Shown one piece after another: positions 45,609 to 53,070 of a DNA stretch of 64,000 nt. The translations under genes and the position numbers were made by a program. This DNA is from an uncultured Bacilli bacterium (GTDB lineage: Bacteria; Bacillota_I; Bacilli_A; RF39; UBA660): the NCBI GenBank assembly GCA_934141535.1, contig CAKPCH010000002.1, positions 99,214 to 163,213 on the forward strand, in the 5' to 3' direction. Position 1 is the first letter of the stretch. Each line of letters starts with the position of its first letter. Below the pieces are notes generated by a model, which was not told the DNA's origin, ran no database searches, and saw nothing but the letters and a program-made list of their open reading frames with translations.

Positions 45609-45908
45609 CTATGGATTAATTTTTGGATTTTCATAAATTTTATAATCATAATAAAATTTACCATTTTCATCATGACACTCATTCATTTCTAAATAATTTT
45701 TATTTTTTAATTCTTGCAAAGTCTTTCTAATTGTTTCTCTTGATTCTTGGCATAAACTACACAAGCCATTTATAGAATAATCCCAATCATCAGAAAGAGA
45801 TAACATCAAAGATAACAGACCTTTTGCTCTTAAACTTAATGTTTTATCTTTAAAATGATAATTACTCATTACTGCATAATTTTTATCTTTCTTTACTCTT
45901 ATAACCAT
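45609..45908 (-). pseudogene. Truncated replication-initiator-like winged-helix protein
   Basis: About 99 aa from ATG 45908 (AAGGAGAAAATATAAT upstream). VKKDKNYAVMSNYHFKD, AKGLLSLMLSLSDDWDYSINGLCSLC and ETIRKTLQELKNKNYL form the N-terminal helix-turn-helix typical of RepA/DnaD-like replication proteins of Gram-positive elements. The family usually runs past 200 residues. Here a TAG after ENPKINP ends it, although the same frame continues as a short Pro-rich HLDFPYTVF segment before the next stop. The element has probably lost autonomous replication. Confidence 0.6.
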
Positions 45909-45931
45909 ATTATATTTTCTCCTTTTCTTCA

Positions 45932-45962
45932 AAATAAAAAAGCCTATTTTATAGACTTTCTC
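45932..45962 (-). terminator. Terminator after the phosphoesterase pseudogene
   Basis: Minus strand AAAGTCTAT, AAA loop, ATAGGCTTT with one G-U pair, then TTTATT. Confidence 0.7.
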
Positions 45963-45968
45963 GTAATT

Positions 45969-46878
45969 TTATAATTCTTTAGGACAATTTGGTTTATATT
46001 TAACATCTTTATAACCATATATTTTTTTACATTCATTACAGATTATAGCAATCAAATCTAAACCAATAATATTATTCCCATTGCCTTTTTGAATAACAAC
46101 ATTTTTTGAATGACATACAGGACATTCTAAGTTATCATTATGGTTACAATAATCTCTTACTATCTCATAACCATCTTTATTATATTTAGGGAAATATTCA
46201 TTTTTATCAAATAATTTTATTCTACCAAACATAAACTCTAATTTATCAATTTGTTTTTCTGTATGATAATGACCACAATACCATTTTTTATAATTCACCT
46301 TTTCTTCTACTTCATCTAAAAAATGTTCCATTGTCTTATCAACTTTAGATTGATCTATTCCTGCCATAAAAACTTCTCTAGGTTCGTATTTATATGGACA
46401 AGTATGACTAAGTATTATATCTATATTTTTACCACTATATTTATCTAAAATATTATTCATTTCATATTGAGATAATTGCTCATCTTTAAACCATTTATAT
46501 CTATATAATAATCTATATTCTTTATCTACAGAATAAGCACCACCTATAACTAAAACACTTTTTCCATCTATATTATAAATTTCACCATTCTTAGCAAATA
46601 TTAAATTTGGATAATCATCTTCAATATATACTTTCCCACCAAACATTTCTATTTCATAATAACTAGATATATTTTCAGGTCTTTCTTCATGATTACCTTG
46701 TATGCAAAAAAATCTTACTTTTAATTTTTTTTAAAATTCTTTAATTTTAATATCTTCATCATTTAAGAAATAATTTGTTCCTACATCACCTAATATTATT
46801 ATATATATCTTTACTTGTCATTTCTAAATCATATAATCTAGAAAAATCTCTATGTGTATCACCTGTTATATATATCAT
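45969..46878 (-). pseudogene. Broken calcineurin-like metallophosphoesterase
   Basis: The start ATG 46878 has GGGAGTAAAGT before it and gives MIYITGDTHRDFSRLYDL, the first metal motif. The frame then breaks in an AT repeat near 46805. The next frame carries ILGDVGTNYF (motif II), hits a TAA after IKIKEF, and continues in the same frame with CIQGNHEERP (motif III). From MFGGKV on, the frame is open: ILSHTCP and CGHYHTE complete the metal site, and a C-terminal zinc-knuckle-like CPVC...CNEC follows. One frameshift plus one Leu-to-stop change inactivates it. A 225-aa internal ORF remains but lacks motifs I to III. Confidence 0.82.
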
Positions 46879-46894
46879 ACTTTACTCCCTTTTA

Positions 46895-48382
46895 TTAATT
46901 ATCATAATATGTGCTAGAAAATGAATTTACTTCACTTTCAGATACAGTAATAGATAATTCATCAATCACATTTTCATCAATTATTAATTCTTCATTTAAA
47001 GTAAAATTTAACCAATCTGAGTTCCATAATTTATTTTGTTTATCATATAATTTTTGACAAAGCGAACTATTATATGTTTTGTTACGATTATCAATTAAGG
47101 TCAATCGTTGCAACCAAATTTCTAAATAATCAGAATTAGGTAAATCACTAAACTTATTTAGTATTTTATTAACATATTTTTCTCTTGAATTAATATTTAA
47201 ATGACTAAATATTTCACTTAATATTCCTATACATATACTATATGTAGAAGGATTTTTTATCATTATATCTGAAACAAGACTGATAATTTGCTCATAGCTG
47301 TTTGGTCTGCTCTTTAAATTTAAAAAATCTTTTTTATATAATTCAGTTAATAGATATCGCATGCTACCACTATTAGGATATAATAACCCAAAATTATAGA
47401 TAATAAGCAATTTCTTTTGTTTATTTAAACTTTGATCAATAGGATTATTAAGTCTATACATTTTATCTTTTTTTATGCTTCCATTAATAATATCACTTGT
47501 TGTAAAAGTTTTATTAGAATTTAATTTTAAATTTAATTCTGCAATTATTTCAGTCAAAGCTTTTAATATTTTATCTATAATCGATAGATCATTGGCAAAA
47601 ACTTTATAATCATCTCTATATCTAAGAATTTGATAATCTACTATTTTTTGATGTTCTAATTCGTTAGTCAACAGTTCATCAGCATAACCAAGAATAATTT
47701 CAGCAATAAGATCCATTAATACACTACCTTGTGGAATACCATTTGTTTGACCATAATTCATGTTTCTTAATTTTGTATCAATAAGATTTCCTATAAGATC
47801 ATTGGTTTTATCTTGTTTTGCAATATCTTTAGTGTGAATAGCCCATGGTATGACATGTGTATAAATAGAAGCATAGCAATTTGATATGTCTGTGCATGCC
47901 ATGTATTTATAATCTAAACTATTAGATATTGATTTTTGTTCAAAATTACTCCACCAATTTAAAATTACTCTTTTTTTATCAGAATTAGCCAAAGGAATAC
48001 TACAACATTCAATCCTTTTATTTTTAGAAAAATCTTTAAATCTTTTTTTTATTAAATTCCAACTTTCTTGTTTACAAATCTCTCGAACTAAATCAACATA
48101 TAGTACAGGATGAATTATTTCAAATGGTCTCCAATCATATTGACCATTTTTATTATTAATCAATTTATAATTGACATTTTCATAATTTTTAGGATAGCAT
48201 GGTTTATTTTTCAAATCTTTATTACATATACTTTCAAAACTTTTACCATTTATTTTATTATATGAAAAATCTATAATTTTTTGAAAATTAAAATATGGTG
48301 GCAATTCTAAAGTAAAAAAGTTTTCTTTTTTTAGAAAAAATAATAATGCCTCTTTATAGTTCATGCTTAAAATTGTTTTCAC
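46895..48382 (-). CDS. Defence-type reverse transcriptase (UG/DRT or Abi-like group)
   Basis: 495 aa, GTG 48382 with AAGGAAGTGACC upstream (an in-frame ATG lies six codons later). RT motifs in order: TDISNCYASIYTHVIPWA (motif 3, catalytic Asp), NGIPQGSVLMDLIAEI (motif 4), ILRYRDDYKVF (motif 5, YRDD with both Asp) and LNLKLNSNKTF (motif 6). About 190 C-terminal residues are helical with no thumb/maturase or endonuclease domain. The absence of intron or retron signs and its place in a defence island point to an unknown-group antiviral RT that acts alone. The exact DRT type cannot be fixed from sequence alone. Confidence 0.82.
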   Translation of the reverse strand: MKTILSMNYKEALLFFLKKENFFTLELPPYFNFQKIIDFSYNKINGKSFESICNKDLKNKPCYPKNYENVNYKLINNKNGQYDWRPFEIIHPVLYVDLVREICKQESWNLIKKRFKDFSKNKRIECCSIPLANSDKKRVILNWWSNFEQKSISNSLDYKYMACTDISNCYASIYTHVIPWAIHTKDIAKQDKTNDLIGNLIDTKLRNMNYGQTNGIPQGSVLMDLIAEIILGYADELLTNELEHQKIVDYQILRYRDDYKVFANDLSIIDKILKALTEIIAELNLKLNSNKTFTTSDIINGSIKKDKMYRLNNPIDQSLNKQKKLLIIYNFGLLYPNSGSMRYLLTELYKKDFLNLKSRPNSYEQIISLVSDIMIKNPSTYSICIGILSEIFSHLNINSREKYVNKILNKFSDLPNSDYLEIWLQRLTLIDNRNKTYNSSLCQKLYDKQNKLWNSDWLNFTLNEELIIDENVIDELSITVSESEVNSFSSTYYDN

Positions 48383-48401
48383 TACAGGTCACTTCCTTAA
48401 T

Positions 48402-48429
48402 AAAAAAAGATTTATCACAAAAGATAAAT
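48402..48429 (-). promoter_or_regulatory. Attenuator-like hairpin in the RT leader
   Basis: Minus strand ATTTATC, loop TTTTGT, GATAAAT, then CTTTTTTT. It lies between the RT promoter and its ribosome site. Confidence 0.55.
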
Positions 48430-48438
48430 ATCATAATA

Positions 48439-48447
48439 ATTATACCA
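48439..48447 (-). promoter_or_regulatory. Extended -10 promoter of the RT gene
   Basis: Minus strand TGGTATAAT; TATAAT is at 48439-48444. The possible -35 TTAAAA 17 bases upstream is poor. Confidence 0.5.
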
Positions 48448-48500
48448 CAACTTACAATATTTTTTAATCGTAACTCAGTAAAACAAGAAGCTTATTCAAG

Positions 48501-48800
48501 TTATACACCAACGCATAATTTAATCACATAAAATGATGCTCCTCCTCCTGCATTTATGTGATTTGACACTACTATTACATCGCTACTATTTCCAAAAGCA
48601 TCTAATATTCTCTTAACCCTTTCAGTTGGATTTATTGTTTCATCTGTTGTTCTTGTCATTTTAACATCTACACCCAGCTCTTTTAAGCGATTATATATAT
48701 ATTCAGATATTTTTAAAGTATACTCTTTTTCTATAATTTCATTCCCACTAGCGCCCGAATCCTGACCTCCATGTCCAGCGTCAATAACAACTTTTGCCAT
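48501..48800 (-). pseudogene. 5' part of the split amidase gene
   Basis: ATG 48800 behind TTAGGAGTGATATT; an in-frame upstream start is ignored. MAKVVIDAGHGGQDSGA carries the zinc-binding His of Amidase_3, then TLKISEYIYNRLKELGV, TRTTDE and VVSNHINAGGG with the second His. After GGG the frame enters the element and ends at 48501 with a foreign 10-residue tail. The rest of the enzyme is at 33066-33997. The truncated product lacks the catalytic Glu and all LysM repeats, so it is not expected to be active. Confidence 0.9.
48521..48565. other. Right attachment site (attR) core and arms
   Basis: Element arm TAATCACATA (48521-48530), core CCTC (48541-48544 or three bases later), and on the host side TTTATGTGATTT near 48553-48564, itself an inverted match to the element arm. 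Confidence 0.7.
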
Positions 48801-48859
48801 AATATCACTCCTAAAGTATTGTATGATAATCAAATAAACAAGTGCTTATAATTTACTAC

Positions 48860-48888
48860 AAAAAAACTCTTTATCGCTAAAGAGTTTT
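48860..48888 (-). terminator. Terminator after the VWA surface protein gene
   Basis: Minus strand AAAACTCTTTA, GCGA loop, TAAAGAGTTTT, then T-run. The 11-bp stem is perfect. Confidence 0.88.
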
Positions 48889-48920
48889 ATCAAAAAATTT
48901 ATAACGTTTCAAAAATTAAT

Positions 48921-51230
48921 TTATTGATATTTTTTCTTTCTTTTACAGTATGTAAATATTAAAACTACTGTAATAGCACTCATTGAACCAATCATCAATA
49001 AAACATTCTTAAACACTTGATCTCCAGTATTTGGCGGTTCTATTTCATTTTTATTGTTTGGTTTTTTTTGATTTGTAAAAACCGATTCTATTGTTTCATT
49101 TTCTTTTATTATGCCACTTGAATTTGTAGATGTTACTAAATATTCATCATTGTCTAACTCTTCTATTGTATATTTAGTACCTATAGGAATTCCATTTATA
49201 CTAACAGTTTCATTATTTTTAAGAGTAAATTCAGAAACACCATTTTCAAAAATTAAATCACCATACTGACCATTGATTTCTTGATTATCTAACCATAATA
49301 CAAATTTAAAGTCTTTTTCTTCATTATCTTCTTTCACTATTTTACTAATAACTAGTGATCCACATCTAACCTTATTTTTGATATAAAATTGATTATTTTC
49401 ATTAATACTCAATTCAGGTGTTATTGAAATCTTACCATAGGATACATTAACTTTATATTCTGTTTCATCAATAATATAATTATCAAGTGTACTAACTTCT
49501 TTTAATATATAATCATGTCCTGATGGTATATTTTTGAAAGTTACTATCCCGTTTTCATCCGATATAGCACTCATATCCTCTATATCCACATTAGTACTAT
49601 CGTTACACATTGATTTATCATGCACTAGTTTAAATTCTACACCACTTAAAGGTTTATTGTTTATATTAGAAATTTTTAAAAATGATAAATTTGTTAAATA
49701 TCCTATAACTTTCGGTACTTTAAAATACACAGTTTTTTCTTCAGAAAGAATATTATCCTCATTAACCCTATATGTTAAAAAAGTATCACCATTGGTATTA
49801 TATATATTATTTTTATCAAAATCATCCTTTTCATTTCTTAATCTTATCCTATATTTTAATTCATAATTATATATTTTATTTGAATCAGTTTCAATAACTG
49901 TATAACCTGAATTTTTTAAATCCCAATTTATTTTATCATTAGTAAAACTTGCTGTATTTTCTTCATTTTCGCCATATACACCATTTAATTTTAAATTTAA
50001 CTCATTTGATTTATCGTAAAATCCTATAAATTCTATATACCCATCTTGAAACTCATTCATCGCATCATTTACAACCCATGATGCTTCTATTTTAGTTTGA
50101 CTTATATTTTCTATTCTTTTAAATATTTGTTTATAAGCATTAACTAACTTATCTGTATCTGAAACATCATAATAATAACCCGAACCTATATTATTCTTTA
50201 ACCAATTTTTAAAGTCTGTTATACTATTTCCAATTACATAATCATAACCATAATTTTTTCTATTATCAGAAATTTTATAACTATCCACAACTGAAAAAGA
50301 GTCATTATCTTTCTTTATTAACTCATTAATTGGCAATTGTCCATCTAATCCAGCGCCTACGCTAAAAACAATTACACCAGAATCTTTAATTTTAGATGCT
50401 TCAGTTTGAGCACGTTCTGCCGCCCTATCACTATAACTAGCACCATAAGAGCATGGTAAATTTCTATTACTATCATAAAAATTTCCTAGTGTTGATGATG
50501 TAGCACTCGGTGTATAGTTATCATAACCTATATAATCATTCTTTACATATGTAGTTGGAAAACCGTCACTTAAAAATATTACATACTTATTTTCACTATT
50601 TGACTCATCTAACATATCTCTAGCCATTTTTAAACCTGCTTCTATGTTAGTAAATCTTTTCTTTGATGATGAATATCCATCACCATATACAATATTATTT
50701 GTTTCAGATTTCATTTTATTAATAAGATTTAATGCACTATTTTGTGTTTTGCAATCTTCTAAATCAAAAATCTTTGTTGCATCACTATTAAAAGCTACAT
50801 AACCTATTTCTCTTTTTGCACTCACTCCTTCTGAATACTCAAAGAAAGTATTTATAAACTTTTCTCCTGCTTTCATAGCAGCCTTATATCTTGTGTCTTT
50901 ATCTGGATATAAATTATGCATAGTTCCATCAATATTTGTTGTAACCATTGTGTTAGATACATCCATAACTATTACTATAGATAAATCCCTATCTTTCATT
51001 ATTTTTTCTACATTAAGTGGTGTAGAAACATTAAGTGTAATATCAAAATAATTTTCAGAACCTATTTCTTCTATTATCTTACTAACTACAACATCATCAT
51101 CTGTTGATGTTATACCACCTTTATCTACTGTTTGATAATTTTCAATTATGTTGATAGCAGAAACACTATCTAAAGTAATAAAACAAAGTGTCATAATAAT
51201 AGTCAATACCTTATACATATATTTTTTCAT
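48921..51230 (-). CDS. VWA/SpaA-like surface protein with PPNTG sorting signal
   Basis: 769 aa. Signal peptide, then a von Willebrand factor A domain from about residue 85 with MIDAS-like MDVSNTM and a later IFLSDGFPT. A pilin-like region follows, then Cna_B/SpaA domains (LSFLKISNINNKPLSGVEFKLVHD and CGSLVISKIVKEDNEEKDFKFVLWL). The C-terminus ends PPNTGD, a TM and KRKKKYQ, a sortase-type signal with Pro in place of Leu. It resembles pilus tip adhesins. Ribosome site GGGAGGAATTT. No sortase gene is in the window. Confidence 0.85.
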   Translation of the reverse strand: MKKYMYKVLTIIMTLCFITLDSVSAINIIENYQTVDKGGITSTDDDVVVSKIIEEIGSENYFDITLNVSTPLNVEKIMKDRDLSIVIVMDVSNTMVTTNIDGTMHNLYPDKDTRYKAAMKAGEKFINTFFEYSEGVSAKREIGYVAFNSDATKIFDLEDCKTQNSALNLINKMKSETNNIVYGDGYSSSKKRFTNIEAGLKMARDMLDESNSENKYVIFLSDGFPTTYVKNDYIGYDNYTPSATSSTLGNFYDSNRNLPCSYGASYSDRAAERAQTEASKIKDSGVIVFSVGAGLDGQLPINELIKKDNDSFSVVDSYKISDNRKNYGYDYVIGNSITDFKNWLKNNIGSGYYYDVSDTDKLVNAYKQIFKRIENISQTKIEASWVVNDAMNEFQDGYIEFIGFYDKSNELNLKLNGVYGENEENTASFTNDKINWDLKNSGYTVIETDSNKIYNYELKYRIRLRNEKDDFDKNNIYNTNGDTFLTYRVNEDNILSEEKTVYFKVPKVIGYLTNLSFLKISNINNKPLSGVEFKLVHDKSMCNDSTNVDIEDMSAISDENGIVTFKNIPSGHDYILKEVSTLDNYIIDETEYKVNVSYGKISITPELSINENNQFYIKNKVRCGSLVISKIVKEDNEEKDFKFVLWLDNQEINGQYGDLIFENGVSEFTLKNNETVSINGIPIGTKYTIEELDNDEYLVTSTNSSGIIKENETIESVFTNQKKPNNKNEIEPPNTGDQVFKNVLLMIGSMSAITVVLIFTYCKRKKKYQ

Positions 51231-51379
51231 AAATTCCTCCCATATAAAATATATATTTTAAATACATTTTATATGAACACCTTTATGAATTTTGTCGAAT
51301 ACTAAACTATTGTTAAAAAACTTAATACTAATAAAATTAGTCCATGACCATTTAATATTATCAAACAATAAATTATATA

Positions 51380-51405
51380 CAAAAAACTCCTTATTTCTAA
51401 AGAGT
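51380..51405 (-). terminator. Terminator of the HEPN-containing operon
   Basis: Minus strand ACTCTTTA, GAAA tetraloop, TAAGGAGT, then TTTTTT. It overlaps the stop codon. Confidence 0.85.
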
Positions 51406-53058
51406 CTTTGTTTTTTCATCTATTCTATTTTGTACATAGTTATCTATTATTTCACCATTAGTACTCATCATATATATAAATTCATTTATTTTAACTTCGC
51501 ATTTAAAAGTTAACTCTCCTTCATATATATCTTCAAATATTATTTTAGCATCTTCCATACAACTTTCAAGTACTACTCTATAGTTGCCATGTGCAATTGA
51601 ATTTCTAATACCTTCAATTATACCTTTGTTTTTAAAATATAATTCATTTGCTTTTATAAATGCTATATTTCTATTTATTTCAGCTATCTCATATTTTAAT
51701 GTTAATTCTTTTGTTGTTAAACCTAGTACTAATTCTTTTACCCTTGTTAATGCTTCTATGTTTCCCTTGTCTTTTAAGTTTTTTAAGTTTTCAAATTTCT
51801 TTTCTAACTTTTCTTTAATTTCCAATGATTCTTTTTCTTTTGCTGTGATCTCTTCAAGCATAACATCTAATATCTTATTTTCTTCCTTATATTTAATAAC
51901 ATTTATTTTATCTAAATTAAGGGATGCATAATTTAATCCATCTATATCTCTATTGCACCAACTTTTATTTTTATAAATATCATCGTTAGCATACGAGAAC
52001 ATCGAATTAAATAATGCGATAGAAGCGGTTGCTAGAGAGTCTATGCTATAATAAATTTTATCATACTTACTTGTTATATATTCTGATAAGCTTTTAAGAT
52101 CTGTTGTGTTTTTCGTATATAAAGCATCTAACAATATTAAGTTTCGCGCATTGGCAACCAAAGGATTAAACTTTTCATATTCTTTATTGAAAAATCTTGG
52201 TAGTTCATTACTAATAGCTAGCGTTTGTTGTTTATATGGAATATCATTTCTAACAACATTTTTTACTGCTGCTACTATTTTATCATAATCTATATTCTTA
52301 GGACGTGTAAGACTATAACTAAATTCATATTTATCTTCAATTAATTTTTTAAAGCTTAATAGAATATTTAAATCTTTTGTTTCTTTATATTTATTTAATA
52401 CTGACTTTAATAATTCTAATGTGTAACAATCAATTTCTTTTCCTGTTTTACTTTTTAATGTTGAATTAAATACGTAGAAACTTTTGATAAATCCTTTTAA
52501 TTCATTTAAACTTGTTATAGGTTTCTCTCTATTCTTATGTATTTTATTTGAAAGTATAAAATCTCTTTTGTACTCCAACATATCCATCTTATTAAAATGT
52601 TTGGTAAGTGCTTTTGCTATAAAATTTGATAGTGAATTAATGTTTATTGTTACATCTTCATTATTCTTTTTTAATATTATTCTAGAATAATTGCCATCAA
52701 ATATGAAGTTACCATGTGCTATTTTATTTCTTAGAAAAGCAACTATTTCTGGTGCATCAATAAAATCCACATTACCTAATTTATATCCTGTATCTGTTTT
52801 TACAGCTATCATATCTACGGCTTCTTCCAATTGATTTAAAAATATCCTTGATACAAATCTATCTTCGTCGCCTTTTTCTACTAAATCTTCTTTAATAGCA
52901 AGTAGAATATTACTTATGCAGCCCATTTTGGCAGCATCTATAGATTGTTTTTTTAATATATCACTTGAAAAATCTACATCATGGTAAAAAATATCTAATA
53001 TAAATAATACAAAATCATAATTTCCATTGTAGTATTTTATCATACTTTCTTCTTTCAT
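51397..53058 (-). CDS. Protein with two HEPN-like RNxxAH motifs
   Basis: 553 aa, all helical, no TM. Two similar segments, FLRNKIAHGNF (Arg110/His115) and GIRNSIAHGNY (Arg485/His490), each match the Rx4H signature of HEPN ribonuclease domains and each is followed by a predicted beta strand. The middle (about 220-440) is Lys-rich coil. HEPN domains occur in RNase toxins and abortive-infection proteins. The gene starts 12 bases after the upstream metallophosphoesterase gene ends, so the two form one operon. The two copies likely pair within one chain. Family unknown. Confidence 0.65.
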   Translation of the reverse strand: MKEESMIKYYNGNYDFVLFILDIFYHDVDFSSDILKKQSIDAAKMGCISNILLAIKEDLVEKGDEDRFVSRIFLNQLEEAVDMIAVKTDTGYKLGNVDFIDAPEIVAFLRNKIAHGNFIFDGNYSRIILKKNNEDVTININSLSNFIAKALTKHFNKMDMLEYKRDFILSNKIHKNREKPITSLNELKGFIKSFYVFNSTLKSKTGKEIDCYTLELLKSVLNKYKETKDLNILLSFKKLIEDKYEFSYSLTRPKNIDYDKIVAAVKNVVRNDIPYKQQTLAISNELPRFFNKEYEKFNPLVANARNLILLDALYTKNTTDLKSLSEYITSKYDKIYYSIDSLATASIALFNSMFSYANDDIYKNKSWCNRDIDGLNYASLNLDKINVIKYKEENKILDVMLEEITAKEKESLEIKEKLEKKFENLKNLKDKGNIEALTRVKELVLGLTTKELTLKYEIAEINRNIAFIKANELYFKNKGIIEGIRNSIAHGNYRVVLESCMEDAKIIFEDIYEGELTFKCEVKINEFIYMMSTNGEIIDNYVQNRIDEKTKTL

Positions 53059-53070
53059 TTACTTCATCCC

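Larger units (their letters stand above)
33994..48544. mobile_element. 14.5-kb serine-recombinase element carrying a defence island, inserted in an amidase gene
   Basis: Left end: CCTC core at 33994-33997, then arm TATGTGATTA at 34009-34018. Right end: arm TAATCACATA at 48521-48530, then CCTC core at 48541-48544 (or 48544-48547, since CTC repeats). Joining the flanks at the core restores the amidase in frame (NHINAGGG-DGAEVIYAL). The recombinase gene lies 33 bases inside the left end, the usual position. No conjugation or mobilisation gene is visible; cargo is a HipA-like kinase, prr-type restriction-anticodon nuclease operon and a defence reverse transcriptase. Confidence 0.9.

Noticed and set aside
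46895..48382. Group II intron or retron for the RT
   Set aside because: No maturase/X domain, HNH domain, intron ends or msr/msd-like structure; the upstream space to the element end is only about 140 bases.
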